NCBI GenBank assembly: GCA_944321685.1 | Contig: CALUMH010000002.1 | Coordinates: forward strand, 1-64,000 | Source of the DNA: an uncultured Muribaculaceae bacterium | Lineage (GTDB): Bacteria; Bacteroidota; Bacteroidia; Bacteroidales; Muribaculaceae | Reading direction: 5' to 3' | Length of the DNA: 64,000 bases | Shown: positions 16,933-27,871 of the stretch, one piece after another | How positions within the stretch are numbered: position 1 is the first letter of the stretch | How the letters are laid out: every line of letters starts with the position of its first letter | Translations under genes and position numbers: made by a program | The notes under the pieces: generated by a model | What the model was told of the DNA's origin: nothing | Seen by the model: the letters and a program-made list of their open reading frames with translations, nothing else | Databases searched by the model: none

Positions 16933-18186
16933 TTATTCAAAATTAATGGACCGAGACGGTTTTATCGAAGATATTACCAATGATGGTATTATCAATGTGA
17001 GATATGACACTATGATTATGGCGATGTTGAGCAGTATGATAGTCAACCAGTCGATTTCTACGGGAACATATGGTATGTAATAGGATTCTGCGTCGAGCTT
17101 GACGATATGGAAGTGCTGTTGTAGCAAAGCCAGCCCGAGGCTGACGGCATTGCCTATCACCAGGGCTTTGAATATGAGTTTTTGCGTGAGGTAGATGAAG
17201 ATGCGCCGTATCGAGCTGTTGCAGGCTCCAAGTGTTTTGAGCAGCCCTATCATGTTGATGCGCTCAAGTACTATCATCAGCAGTGCCGATATGAGAGTGA
17301 ATGCCGATACGATGGCCATCAGTATGATAATGATTACGACGTTCATGTCGAGCAGGCCCAACCATGAGAAGTATGCCACATTATTGCCATGTGTCTCGGT
17401 GACGTTGTATAGCGGGCGGCCATGATTGTCGGTGCGGTTGGCATACAGGGTGGAGAATATGGAGTATGCCCCGTCTTCTATTTGATTGGTGTGCTTGATG
17501 TTAATACCCACATAGTTGCCTGTATGGCAGTTCCAGCCGTTGACGTTTTGTACAGCTTTTAAGTTGCCGATGGCAAATGCCCCGTCGTATTCTTCAAAGT
17601 CGGTTGAGAAAATACCCACTACAGTCATGCGTCTCACCTTGATTTTGTCGTCGATGAAGTAGGTGTATATACGGTCGCCCACGTGCAATTGCAGTTGCGA
17701 TGCCATTAACCGAGAGATGATGACTTCCCACGGGTTCCCGTCTTCGTTTATGTCGGGCAATCGGCCTTCGGTAAGGCAATCGGCAAGGTATTGCCAGTCG
17801 TAGCCGGGGCCGCAACCTTTGTATATCACGCCTTTAAAGTCGTCGGCAGTCTTGAATATTGCCGGTTTCTCGGCAATCAGGCTCATGTTTGCGACGGAAT
17901 CGTTTACCGGCATCCCTTGTAACAGCGGTATTATGTCGCGTTCGTCAACGCAATTGTAATCGGCATCAAGCGAATATCCCGAACTGCCCACTTTTATGTG
18001 TGAGTCGATGTTGTAAATTTTGTCGGAGATTTCCTGCTTGAAGCCGGTTACTATGGTTATGGCCAAAATCATGATGACGATGGCAAGCACCATGCCGATA
18101 ACGGCAACGGTGAGGCTCGGTGATGAAGTGCGTTCCTGCCCTTCGCTCAACTTGAGCCGCCGTGCTATCATCAGCTCATACTTCAT
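16933..18186 (-). CDS. FtsX-like permease, LolC/LolE type
   Basis: Inner-membrane permease subunit of an ABC system of the LolCDE lipoprotein-release type. Topology: short cytoplasmic N-terminus (YELMIARRL), one helix (VAVIGMVLAIVIMILAITIV), a large periplasmic domain of about 220 residues, then three helices with the FtsX core (VVIIIILMAIVSAFTLISAL, NMIGLLKTLGACNSSIRRIF, and a last helix ending in the SRSINFE tail). The partner ATPase LolD is not adjacent, which is usual in Bacteroidales where one LolC/E-like protein can act as a homodimer (general knowledge; not shown here). The start overlaps the aminotransferase stop by four bases. Confidence 0.85.
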   Translation of the reverse strand: MKYELMIARRLKLSEGQERTSSPSLTVAVIGMVLAIVIMILAITIVTGFKQEISDKIYNIDSHIKVGSSGYSLDADYNCVDERDIIPLLQGMPVNDSVANMSLIAEKPAIFKTADDFKGVIYKGCGPGYDWQYLADCLTEGRLPDINEDGNPWEVIISRLMASQLQLHVGDRIYTYFIDDKIKVRRMTVVGIFSTDFEEYDGAFAIGNLKAVQNVNGWNCHTGNYVGINIKHTNQIEDGAYSIFSTLYANRTDNHGRPLYNVTETHGNNVAYFSWLGLLDMNVVIIIILMAIVSAFTLISALLMIVLERINMIGLLKTLGACNSSIRRIFIYLTQKLIFKALVIGNAVSLGLALLQQHFHIVKLDAESYYIPYVPVEIDWLTIILLNIAIIIVSYLTLIIPSLVISSIKPSRSINFE

Positions 18187-19382
18187 ATTGTTTTGCCTGG
18201 ATATGCCGCGAGAGCTTTTTCAAGAATAAACATTGCGTCGGCAAGGTCTTCTTTTTTTAAGACGTATGCCAGGCGTACTTCGTTGCGTCCCAACCCCGGT
18301 GTGGTATAGAAGCCCGAAGCCGGTGCCATGAACACGGTGCGACCTTCATATTCAAAGTCGCGCAGGCACCATTGGCAAAAGAGGTCGGCATCATCGACGG
18401 GCAGTTTTGCCACCGTGTAGAATGCCCCCATCGGAATAGGCGTGTAGCAGCCCGGTATCTTGTTGATGCTATCTACGAGAAATTTGCGCCGCTCCACATA
18501 TTCGTTATATATTCCGAGCATATATTCGGGTGAAGTGCTTATCGATGCTTCAGCCACTATTTGCCCAAGCAATGGAGGACTCAGACGGGCCTGGCAGAAC
18601 TTGATGACATTCTTCTTAAGTTCCTCGTGCTTGGTGACAAGCGCCCCCACGCGAATTCCGCACTCGCTGTAACGTTTCGAGAATGAATCGACGAGGACCA
18701 CCTGGTTCTCAATTCCCGAAAGGTGGAATGCCGAGATATATGGTGCGCCGGTATAGCAAAATTCACGGTACACTTCATCGGAGAAAAGGAACAGGTTGTA
18801 TTTTTTCACAATGTCGCGCAACTGTTCCATTTCACGTTGTGTGTAAAGGTAACCGGTAGGGTTGTTGGGATTGCATATAAGTATCCCCTTTGTGCGCTCG
18901 GTGATAAGTTCCTCGAATTTGCTTATGGGAGGAAGCGAGAAGCCGGTTTCGATTGACGACGGAACAGTTTTGATAACGGCACCTGCCGAGATGGCGAAAG
19001 CCATATAGTTGGCGTAGGCCGGTTCGGGAACAATGATTTCATCGCCCGGGTCGAGGCAGGCCATGAATGCGAACAATACAGCCTCCGAGCCGCCCGATGT
19101 TATGATTATATCGTTTACATCGACGTTGATGTTGAACCTCTTATAATAAGTCACCAGTTTTTCACGCAATGAATATAACCCTTCCGACGGGCTGTATTCA
19201 AGCACCTTGCGGTCGATGTGCTTTAATGCTTCGAGCGCATTGGGCGGTGTAGGCAGGTCGGGCTGTCCTATGTTGAGGTGGTAAACCTTTATGCCCCGAG
19301 CCTTTGCCGCATTGGCAAGAGGAACGAGTTTGCGTATAGGTGACGCAGGCATTACTGTGCCGCGAAGAGAAATTTCAGGCAT
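18183..19382 (-). CDS. PLP-dependent aminotransferase, class I/II (aspartate aminotransferase-like)
   Basis: Fold-type I aminotransferase of 399 residues. Landmarks are NIGQPDLPTP (substrate arm), SGGSEAV (phosphate loop), NPNNPTG at 171-177, SDEVY, the PLP-binding Lys236 in DSFSKRYS, and RVGALV. It most likely transfers amino groups between aspartate or other amino acids and 2-oxoglutarate in the cytoplasm; the exact substrate cannot be fixed. It is the first gene of a three-gene block with the LolC/E-like permease and the antiporter. A TAATTTTG-type minus-10 sequence (minus strand, 19418-19411) lies 29 bp upstream without a good minus-33 element. Confidence 0.9.
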   Translation of the reverse strand: MPEISLRGTVMPASPIRKLVPLANAAKARGIKVYHLNIGQPDLPTPPNALEALKHIDRKVLEYSPSEGLYSLREKLVTYYKRFNINVDVNDIIITSGGSEAVLFAFMACLDPGDEIIVPEPAYANYMAFAISAGAVIKTVPSSIETGFSLPPISKFEELITERTKGILICNPNNPTGYLYTQREMEQLRDIVKKYNLFLFSDEVYREFCYTGAPYISAFHLSGIENQVVLVDSFSKRYSECGIRVGALVTKHEELKKNVIKFCQARLSPPLLGQIVAEASISTSPEYMLGIYNEYVERRKFLVDSINKIPGCYTPIPMGAFYTVAKLPVDDADLFCQWCLRDFEYEGRTVFMAPASGFYTTPGLGRNEVRLAYVLKKEDLADAMFILEKALAAYPGKTI

Positions 19383-19642
19383 TTTTAGTTGTTATATAGT
19401 TTTTGTGGCACAAAATTAAGCAAAAAACTCGAAGTGCCGTCCGAAACTACATATTTTCTATGGTTAAGAGCCGATTGGTTACATTTTTCTTGCAATGTGA
19501 TGGTGGCAGGTTTGCAATATTTTCGTATATTTGAGAAAAACAGTTATACTGTTAATAATGACAGACATGGATAACGCAACCGATGAGCTCCAGGCATTGC
19601 GCTGATTTTGCCATGTGTGTAAAATACCCCTATTAATGGGGA
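19383..19642. other. Intergenic region between aminotransferase and enolase
   Basis: The gap between the divergent aminotransferase and enolase genes is about 360 bp. It holds a weak minus-strand minus-10 match at 19411-19418, an isolated TATATTTG at 19526-19533 on the plus strand (its nearest TTTG is only 11 bp away), and a better enolase promoter just beyond at 19643-19673. No convincing small gene or RNA was seen. Confidence 0.4.
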
Positions 19643-19673
19643 TTGATTTTGTGTCGGGTGTTGGCTATTTTTG
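19643..19673 (+). promoter_or_regulatory. Promoter for enolase gene
   Basis: TTG (19643-19645), 20 bp, TATTTTTG (19666-19673) fits the Bacteroidales consensus with a shortened minus-33 element. Predicted start is near 19680, giving a leader of about 65 nt. Confidence 0.6.
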
Positions 19674-19739
19674 CGATGAAATAATAAATGAGATGAACTG
19701 AACGGATGAATTATGTGCCGGTAAATCATGACAACTTAA

Positions 19740-21032
<1,293 letters not shown>

Positions 21033-21051
21033 ACCACGAAATCATGTAAAA

Positions 21052-21106
21052 ATGCGCCCCACGATGTGGCGGCTTGAAAGCCATGCACACACATCGTGGG
21101 GCGCAT
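21052..21106. terminator. Bidirectional stem-loop between eno and prs
   Basis: A perfect 17-bp stem (ATGCGCCCCACGATGTG pairing with its exact complement at 21090-21106). Its 21-nt loop contains a second small GGCT/AGCC hairpin. There is no long T-run. It sits between two converging genes and most likely ends or stabilises both transcripts. Confidence 0.75.
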
Positions 21107-21130
21107 ATCTTGTGTTGCTTGATATGTTTC

Positions 21131-22069
21131 TTATAATAGGTATTGCGAGCTGATCGAGCGGTTTTCGTGTACACGCTGTATGGTGTCGGCAAACAGCCCG
21201 GCAATGCTTAATATGGTCACCTTGGGGCAATCCTTGTGGAAAGGTATGCTGTCGGAGAAAATCATCTCGGTCAGTGCGCTGTCCATTACTCGTTGCGAGG
21301 CCGGATCGCTCATGATTGCGTGCGAGGCGAGAGCCCTTACCGAACGAGCCCCGTTTTCTTTCATCAGGTTGGCGGCACGGCAAATGGTGCCGGCGGTGTC
21401 AACCATGTCGTCAACGAGTATCACATCCTTGTCGCGCACGTCGCCTATTATGGTCATGTTTTCAACCACATTGGCTTTTATGCGTTGCTTGTGGCACAGC
21501 ACCAATGGCACGTTGAAATATTTGGCATAGTTGTTGGCTCTTTTGGCTCCACCCACGTCGGGCGATGCAATCACCATGTTTTCGAGCTTGAGCGATTGAA
21601 TGTAGGGGATAAAGCACGATGATGCGTAGAGGTGATCGACAGGCACGTTGAAGAAGCCTTGTATTTGGTCGGCGTGCAAGTCCATCGTGATCAGGCGGTT
21701 GATGCCGGCGGTGCTGAGCAGGTCGGCAACGAGCTTCGATGCTATCGACACACGCGGCTTGTCTTTGCGGTCTTGACGTGCCCAGCCGAAGTAAGGCACG
21801 ACAGCAATGATCGACTTGGCCGATGCGCGTTTGGCCGCATCAACCATCAGGAGCAATTCCATCAGGTTGTCGCTGTTGGGGAACGTCGATTGCACGAGAT
21901 ATACCTCGCAACCGCGAATCGACTCTTCAAACGACACTTCAAATTCGCCATCGGCAAAGTGCTGGATGTTCATTTTACCTAACTCAACGCCAAGGTTCCG
22001 GCAGATTTCCGTAGCAAGGTACATTGAATTGGTACCCGAGAAAATCTTGAATGGAGTTAAAGAATTCAT
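21131..22069 (-). CDS. prs: Ribose-phosphate pyrophosphokinase (PRPP synthetase)
   Basis: Makes PRPP from ribose-5-phosphate and ATP for nucleotide, histidine and tryptophan synthesis. It has the class I signatures: FADGEFEVSFEESIRGCEVYL, VVPYFGWARQDRKDKPRVSI with the flexible catalytic loop, MDLHADQIQGFF, and the PRPP-binding motif VILVDDMVDTAGT. Length 312 is standard. A minus-10 match TAACTTTG (minus strand, 22114-22107) lies about 38 bp upstream, so it probably has its own promoter overlapping the end of the neighbouring amylase gene. It converges with eno. Confidence 0.97.
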   Translation of the reverse strand: MNSLTPFKIFSGTNSMYLATEICRNLGVELGKMNIQHFADGEFEVSFEESIRGCEVYLVQSTFPNSDNLMELLLMVDAAKRASAKSIIAVVPYFGWARQDRKDKPRVSIASKLVADLLSTAGINRLITMDLHADQIQGFFNVPVDHLYASSCFIPYIQSLKLENMVIASPDVGGAKRANNYAKYFNVPLVLCHKQRIKANVVENMTIIGDVRDKDVILVDDMVDTAGTICRAANLMKENGARSVRALASHAIMSDPASQRVMDSALTEMIFSDSIPFHKDCPKVTILSIAGLFADTIQRVHENRSISSQYLL

Positions 22070-22121
22070 ACGTTTTTTATAATAAAGGGCTTGTGAAAAA
22101 CTGGTGCAAAGTTAATGTTAT

Positions 22122-23840
22122 TTAATCGTTTTTTTGCTTTTTTTCTTCAACTTTTTTCTCGGTGTCAACCGGTAGCAATTTCCATATAACGGCACCGTTG
22201 GCCGGTATATCGGTTGCAAACGGTTCGCCTATGGCAAAGCGGCAGTCGCGTTTGTGGCCGGCCAACAGTTCGCTGCACCGGTAGTCGCCTTGCTTTATCT
22301 TCAGGCATGAGAATGCAAGGGGCGGCACGTCGAGGCGAATGTGGCACGGTGCATTGTCGAAGTTTACCGCGATAAGCAATACTTCTTCGCCATAAGTGCG
22401 CATATAAGCATATTGGCGATGCGGGTTGAGGTTGCCGTAGTTTACATACATCAGGTCGAAGAACAATCCGTCGCTCACTGCTTTCTCGCGGTTACATATC
22501 GACAGTATGCGTGCATAGGTGTTGCGCAGCCTTATTTCAAATTGCGACAAGTGCTCCTCGTTGCACTTGCCATGGTTGTACCAGCGGCGCACGGTGGGGA
22601 TGCTCCAGTAGTCGAATATGGTTGTGCGCCCGTCGCGTCCGCTGAAGCCTTCGGCATCGATGGCGCGTTCGCCCAGTTCCTGCCCGGCATATATCATCAT
22701 GGCACCGCGGTTGATGGTGGCGCATACCACGAGCGACGGTACCACGAGCGCGGCATTACCAGCATATTCCCATGATGCAAAACGTTGCTCGTCGTGGTTT
22801 TCAAGGAAATTGAGCATATGGTCGCTTATGCCGTCAACCGTCTGCCAGCAATTGGTGAGTGTTGCGGCCGAGACGTTATGGCACTGGATGTTGCGCAGCG
22901 TGTCGTAAAGTGTAACCTTGTCATACAGGTAGTCAAACTTGCCGTTATAGATATAGTCGCGATATAATCCCACATCATAGATTTCGGCGATAAACAAAAT
23001 GTTGGGATATTTATCTTTTACTTGCGGTATCGCCCATTTCCAAAATTGCACAGGAACCATGTGTACCATGTCGCACCGGAAAGCGTCGATGCCCTTCGAT
23101 GCCCAAAAGCGCAGAAAGTGCAGCATCTTGAACCATGTGTCGGGCACAGGGTCGAAGTGCTCGGTGTGGTCTCCGTAGTCACGCCCGTAATTTATCTTTA
23201 TGGTTTCATACCAGTCGTTTCGTGACGGGAAGGCGGTGAAGCAGTCGTTGCCGGTGGCTTTTGCCGGAAATTCGATGTATGTGTCTTTCCCTTCTCCAAG
23301 GAACACGTCGTGTGGCATGAACTGCTGTCGGGGGATATAATAGAAGTTGTTGTTGGGCGCAAAATGCTTGGTGCGGTCGTCATCGGCACCAAGGTCTTCG
23401 ATGCCTGCCGGTTTCACGTCGCTATGGTATTGGCGGGCCACGTGGTTAGGCACAAAGTCGATTATCACTTTCAGCCCGGCATTATGTGTGCGTTTCACAA
23501 GGGCTTCAAATTCGGCCATTCGGTTCGGCACGTCCACGGCAATGTCGGGGTCGATGTCGTAATAATCCTTTATGGCATATGGAGAGCCTGCCTTGCCCTT
23601 TACTATATACGGGTTGTCGCGTGCGATGCCATACTGCGAATAGTCGGTGGTGGTGGCGTGTTCTATCACTCCGGTGTACCACACATGGGTAACACCAAGG
23701 GCGCGTATCGAGTCGAGCACCCGGTTGCTGATGTCGTTCATTTTGCCCACACCGTTTTGCTCGATTGTGCCGTAATGCACACACGATGAACATTGGTTGG
23801 TGAACAGGCGTGGCAACAGTTGGTATATTACAGGCTTCAT
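22122..23840 (-). CDS. Intracellular alpha-amylase-family glycoside hydrolase (GH13)
   Basis: A (beta/alpha)8 GH13 enzyme of 572 residues without a signal peptide, so probably cytoplasmic. Conserved regions are DFVPNH at 128-133, IDAFRCDMVH with nucleophile Asp257, FIAEIYD with acid/base Glu286, and FLENHDEQR with transition-state Asp350. An early CSSCVHYG insert and an extended stretch with FYYIPRQQFMPHD set it apart from secreted SusG-type amylases. The C-terminal beta domain ends in a short charged tail (KKVEEKKQKND). It likely acts on glycogen or imported malto-oligosaccharides. It lies 9 bp after the patatin gene, suggesting cotranscription. Confidence 0.9.
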   Translation of the reverse strand: MKPVIYQLLPRLFTNQCSSCVHYGTIEQNGVGKMNDISNRVLDSIRALGVTHVWYTGVIEHATTTDYSQYGIARDNPYIVKGKAGSPYAIKDYYDIDPDIAVDVPNRMAEFEALVKRTHNAGLKVIIDFVPNHVARQYHSDVKPAGIEDLGADDDRTKHFAPNNNFYYIPRQQFMPHDVFLGEGKDTYIEFPAKATGNDCFTAFPSRNDWYETIKINYGRDYGDHTEHFDPVPDTWFKMLHFLRFWASKGIDAFRCDMVHMVPVQFWKWAIPQVKDKYPNILFIAEIYDVGLYRDYIYNGKFDYLYDKVTLYDTLRNIQCHNVSAATLTNCWQTVDGISDHMLNFLENHDEQRFASWEYAGNAALVVPSLVVCATINRGAMMIYAGQELGERAIDAEGFSGRDGRTTIFDYWSIPTVRRWYNHGKCNEEHLSQFEIRLRNTYARILSICNREKAVSDGLFFDLMYVNYGNLNPHRQYAYMRTYGEEVLLIAVNFDNAPCHIRLDVPPLAFSCLKIKQGDYRCSELLAGHKRDCRFAIGEPFATDIPANGAVIWKLLPVDTEKKVEEKKQKND

Positions 23841-23849
23841 GTTTTTATG

Positions 23850-24680
23850 TTATACGTTGTTGTCGTTGTTGTTGGTTGTAATTTTTATATAATCGTTGAT
23901 GACGGCCATAGCCTCGTCATATCCCGATTTTATGATTTTATTTTTAGGCTTGATGTCAAAAACGTTCAGTTCGCTTATGCCGCGTGTCTGTATCGTAATG
24001 TCGCACATTGCGATGTCTTCTCTGGCATTGCTGCGCGACATTATGTCGTATGACCGTGAGGCGATGTCGATAAGCGTGTTGCGGTATTTTGTGCCGGGCA
24101 TGGGGCTTACGTTCACCCCCAACAGCACGTCGCATTTGTCGCGCACAGCCCATGCCGGCAGGTTGCGCATCACGCCGCCATCGACATAGGTGGTGCCGTT
24201 GATTTTTACCGGTTGGAATACTATTGGGATACTGCACGATGCTGCCACGCAGTCGCCTATTGGCCCTTCTTCAAATGCCACAGGGCGGCAATTGTCGAAG
24301 TCGGTGGCGCACACGATTGCTCTCATTGGCAATTCTTCGATGCGTGCCACGGGAATGCGCTTTTTCAAGAAGTCTTTGAGCCCTGTTAGCTTGAAGAAAC
24401 CGTTTTTGGGAATGGCAATTTCGGTTAGGTCACCCATCGACATTTCTCCGAATGCCTTGGCGATGTCGGCGGCTTTCATCCCCGATGCGTAAAGCACCGC
24501 GACAATGCTCCCGGCACTGACACCGGCTATCACGTCGGGCACTATGCCAAGTTCTTCCATTGCCATCAACACACCCACATGGGCAAAACCGCGGGCGCCT
24601 CCGCCGCTCAAGGCAAGGCCCACACGCTTGTTCCCAAACATCTTTGCCACATCGTCCATACCCAAAGTTGCAAAAATCAC
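23850..24680 (-). CDS. Patatin-like phospholipase (RssA-type)
   Basis: Serine hydrolase with the patatin fold: oxyanion-hole motif SGGGARGFAHVG at 25-36, nucleophile Ser55 in GVSAG, and catalytic Asp167 in VDGGVMRN. Length 276 with no signal peptide matches the cytoplasmic RssA-like group of patatin proteins, acting on lipids or acyl esters; the substrate is unknown. It is the first gene of a two-gene unit with the GH13 gene. Divergent from the L31 gene with a 242-bp intergenic region. Confidence 0.9.
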   Translation of the reverse strand: MIFATLGMDDVAKMFGNKRVGLALSGGGARGFAHVGVLMAMEELGIVPDVIAGVSAGSIVAVLYASGMKAADIAKAFGEMSMGDLTEIAIPKNGFFKLTGLKDFLKKRIPVARIEELPMRAIVCATDFDNCRPVAFEEGPIGDCVAASCSIPIVFQPVKINGTTYVDGGVMRNLPAWAVRDKCDVLLGVNVSPMPGTKYRNTLIDIASRSYDIMSRSNAREDIAMCDITIQTRGISELNVFDIKPKNKIIKSGYDEAMAVINDYIKITTNNNDNNV

Positions 24681-24821
24681 GATTGTACAAATTTAATAAT
24701 AAATAATGATACACGAGAAAAAGAACACCCAAATAATTAGCTCGTTTAGGTCATTTTTCCTATATTGCTGCAATGAATAGCCCTATTATAAACCAATTAT
24801 TGTATTGACAGGCAAAAAATT

Positions 24822-24851
24822 TTTGTAATTCCCAAAATATGCGTAAATTTG
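24822..24851 (+). promoter_or_regulatory. Promoter for rpmE2
   Basis: TTTG (24822-24825), 18 bp, TAAATTTG (24844-24851): an exact match to the Bacteroidales consensus. Predicted start is near 24857, leaving a leader of about 65 nt before the L31 start codon. Confidence 0.8.
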
Positions 24852-24922
24852 CACGCCATTGCGAAATCCACGCTACCAACGTGGTAATAATGTAGTATCT
24901 AAATAAAAAACAATAGACAACA

Positions 24923-25180
24923 ATGAAAGAAGGTATTCATCCGAGTAACTACCGTGAAGTAGTTTTCAAAGATATGTCAAACGGCGAGACATTCATCACT
25001 CGCTCGACAGTGGCATCAAAGGAAACAATTGAAATCGACGGTGTGACTTACCCGTTGGTAAAGCTTGAAATCACAAGTTCTTCACACCCTTACTTCACAG
25101 GTAAGCAAAAGTTGGTTGACACCGCAGGCCGTGTTGATAAGTTCATGCAACGCTACGGCAACCGCAAGAAACAACAGTAA
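24923..25180 (+). CDS. rpmE2: 50S ribosomal protein L31 type B
   Basis: An 85-residue L31 of the long, zinc-free type. It begins [20 protein letters not shown], contains [20 protein letters not shown] and ends in a basic YGNRKKQQ tail. There are no cysteines, so it lacks the zinc ribbon of type A; in Bacteroidota the type B form is commonly the housekeeping version. A clear promoter stands upstream and a stem-loop downstream, so it is a single-gene unit. Confidence 0.97.
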   Translation: MKEGIHPSNYREVVFKDMSNGETFITRSTVASKETIEIDGVTYPLVKLEITSSSHPYFTGKQKLVDTAGRVDKFMQRYGNRKKQQ

Positions 25181-25205
25181 TTTCATAACTGGGAAAAACG
25201 CTATA

Positions 25206-25241
25206 CAAGCCCCGACAGTCTCCAAAAGCTGTCGGGGCTTG
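25206..25241 (+). terminator. Stem-loop after rpmE2
   Basis: A 13-bp perfect stem (CAAGCCCCGACAG with CTGTCGGGGCTTG) and a 10-nt loop, 25 bp after the L31 stop. No T-run. It faces the end of the TonB receptor gene and may serve both strands. Confidence 0.75.
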
Positions 25242-25364
25242 GCGTATATATGCGTGGTTAAATGAGTGCAGGTAAATGGTATGTCGTTTAATAACTTGTA
25301 TTTGGTAATGCCATATTGCACGGGGTAGATGGGAACATGGTCGTGGAACAATTTTCCCGCAGGT

Positions 25365-27782
25365 TCAGAAGCGGAGGGAGAGGCGGACGTTGAACTGGCG
25401 GCGGGTGAGGTAGTTGGGGACGGCATATTGGATTTGGTTCACGTCGGTTACCCAGTAGTAGCTGCTCACGTTGGAGATGTCGAGCAGGTTGAACACGTCC
25501 ACGCCAAGCCAGATGTCCTTGAAGTGGCTGAGTAGGCCGGTTGTGGGGCGAGACTGGCCGCCCACGAGCTGGTAGGATATGCCCACATCGACGCGCTTGT
25601 AAGCCGGGGTGCGGAAGTATCCCTGGTCACGAGTGGAGCGTGGGGCAGTGGTAGGCAGTCCGTCGGAGTATATGCCGCGCAGGCTGAATTTCATTTTTGG
25701 AAACTTGGGGAAGTAGTCGGTGAAGAACAGGGCTATGCTGTAACGCTGGTCGGTGGGGCGCGGCACTTTCACACCGTTGAGGTTTTCTTGCGTTTTCATC
25801 AGCGACAGGCTTATCCATGAGTCGGTTCCTTCGACAAATTGCCCGAAGAATTTCATGTCGATGCCGGCCACATATCCTTTAGAACTGTTAATGCCCGAAT
25901 ATACCAGTTTCAGGTTGTCGATTTCATAGGGAATGATGTTCGACAGGTTTTTATAATATAATTCGGCCGAAAGGCGGAAGGGGCGGTTCATGGCACGGAA
26001 CGTGTAGTCGCCGCCAAGTATGAGGTGGACGCTGCGTTGCGACTTAATGTTGTGGTTAAGCACAATGTTGCTGTTGCCGCGCTCGTCGGTCTGTTCCATG
26101 CGGTATTCCTTGTAGAACGGGGCTTGATAGTAGAGTCCGGTGGCGAAACGCAGGGCGATGCGCTCGTTACGGGCAGGCACGAAGCCTACGCTTGCACGTG
26201 GGCTTACGAGGAACTCGTGGTTGAAATCCCAGTAAGTGAAACGCACGCCGCCGTTGAATGTGATGTAACCGGCGTCGTTTACCAGTCGGAAGGCATCTTG
26301 TGCATAAAATGAGAGTCGGTTAGATGTAATATCGTGCCGGGAAGTGAGGTTATACACCATGTTCACGCCGTTGCCGGTGTGCGGCAACGAATATCCGGCC
26401 GAGTCGCGTTGTTCCCATTCGCGGGTGCGGTCGTGTATGTTTTCGTGTTGATACGTCAAGCCATAACTAATGTTATTGTTGCTGATTGACGTGTTTCCTT
26501 TCAGTGTGAGGGCAAACACGCTTGCTTTAAGACGGTTACGAGCGTGCTCGTGATACATGCCCACGCCCAGTTCGCCGCCAATTCCGCCGCCATTGCCCAT
26601 ATCGTTGGTTCCGGCCTCGTCGAGCCAATATTCGCCGTGGATATCATATGTTACAAGCTCGTTGGTAAGGTATCCCGAGGCGAGCAGTGTAAGGTCGGTG
26701 CTGCGCGAGTGGCGGTAATTGAGTGAGAATGCGCCGAAGTAGGTCTCGAAGCGGTCTTTTTCCTGCCCGTCGAAATACACGGTGAACGTACGGGCATTGT
26801 TCATTGTGCCGAAGTTGGTTTCACGGGTTTCGGGTGTGAAGCGGTAATCGTTGACCGAGATATTGCCAAGGAACGAGGCTTTCCAGCGGTTGTTGATTTG
26901 GAAATTCAGGTTGGTTTGGTAGTCGAAATATTGCGGGTCATATTCCCCTTTCGATTCAAGCGAGCCAAGCAGTGATGAATTGCGCTTGTAGCGAAACCCG
27001 TGCAGTTGCGAGAAGCGGCTGCTGCCTTGCCCCACGGCCACGCTGCCGCCCATGAGGCTTGCCGCCACCGAGCCCTCAAATGCCTCGGGTTGGCGGTATG
27101 TGATGTCGAGTGCCGACGACATTTTGTCGCCGTATTCGGCACTGAACCCGCCGGTGGAAAATTCCACCCGGTCCACGAGGTCGGGATTGATTATGCTAAG
27201 TCCTTCTTGCTGCCCCGAACTGATGAGTTGCGGGCGATAAACTTCTATTCCGTTGATATATACGCTGTTCTCGTCATACGAACCGCCGCGGACCATATAT
27301 TGCGAACTCATTTCGTCTTTTTGGCTTACTCCAGCCATAGTGGAAAGCACCGCCTCGATGCTGCCGCCGCTTGCGTCGGGTGAAAGCCTGGTTGCTCCGA
27401 CGTCGATGGTTTGCATTTGCCCCGTTTGCCGCTTGTATTCGGTAACTTCAATGTCTTTCAATTCAAGCGACTTCTTTAGTAATTTCACGTCGAGCGTCAC
27501 ATCACCTTCGGCATCGGCGAGCTTGCGGGTGACTTTGGTGTAACCCATGCAGCTGAATATAACAGTGATGGTGTCGGCTTGTGGCACGGTAAGGCTATAT
27601 CGCCCGTCAAGTCCGGTGGTAGCCCCTATGGCAGAACCGCCGATGCGCACTGTTGCAAATTCCACAGGCTGATTGTCGCCATCGGTAACCTTCCCCGACA
27701 GTTTAACATTGGCGGCACCTGCTGCCAATGCCACAATGCACAGCAACAGCAATATATATCTTTTAGGACAGGAAAAATTCAT
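25365..27782 (-). CDS. TonB-dependent receptor with carboxypeptidase-regulatory-like N-domain
   Basis: Outer-membrane active transporter of 805 residues. Order: signal peptide (about 1-23), CarboxypepD_reg-like beta-sandwich at about 26-110 (LSGKVTDGDNQPVEFATVRIGG), plug at about 125-235 (ALSTMAGVSQ-type segment, YMVRGGSYDENSVYINGIEVYRP), then a 22-strand barrel ending in an aromatic-terminated strand (FNVRLSLRF). It lacks a SusD partner next door, so it is not a classic polysaccharide utilisation pair. It resembles the lone receptors with FSTGGFSAEYGDKMSS after the plug that take up siderophores, peptides or unknown ligands. The gene stands alone between the L31 terminator and lpxB. Confidence 0.92.
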   Translation of the reverse strand: MNFSCPKRYILLLLCIVALAAGAANVKLSGKVTDGDNQPVEFATVRIGGSAIGATTGLDGRYSLTVPQADTITVIFSCMGYTKVTRKLADAEGDVTLDVKLLKKSLELKDIEVTEYKRQTGQMQTIDVGATRLSPDASGGSIEAVLSTMAGVSQKDEMSSQYMVRGGSYDENSVYINGIEVYRPQLISSGQQEGLSIINPDLVDRVEFSTGGFSAEYGDKMSSALDITYRQPEAFEGSVAASLMGGSVAVGQGSSRFSQLHGFRYKRNSSLLGSLESKGEYDPQYFDYQTNLNFQINNRWKASFLGNISVNDYRFTPETRETNFGTMNNARTFTVYFDGQEKDRFETYFGAFSLNYRHSRSTDLTLLASGYLTNELVTYDIHGEYWLDEAGTNDMGNGGGIGGELGVGMYHEHARNRLKASVFALTLKGNTSISNNNISYGLTYQHENIHDRTREWEQRDSAGYSLPHTGNGVNMVYNLTSRHDITSNRLSFYAQDAFRLVNDAGYITFNGGVRFTYWDFNHEFLVSPRASVGFVPARNERIALRFATGLYYQAPFYKEYRMEQTDERGNSNIVLNHNIKSQRSVHLILGGDYTFRAMNRPFRLSAELYYKNLSNIIPYEIDNLKLVYSGINSSKGYVAGIDMKFFGQFVEGTDSWISLSLMKTQENLNGVKVPRPTDQRYSIALFFTDYFPKFPKMKFSLRGIYSDGLPTTAPRSTRDQGYFRTPAYKRVDVGISYQLVGGQSRPTTGLLSHFKDIWLGVDVFNLLDISNVSSYYWVTDVNQIQYAVPNYLTRRQFNVRLSLRF

Positions 27783-27871
27783 TCGAGTTTCACGCAGAAA
27801 ACATTATTCCTTTTAATAACGGCAAACCTCCCTGTTTCAGTATGGCAGCCCGCAAGTTTTCTCTGAGTGTC

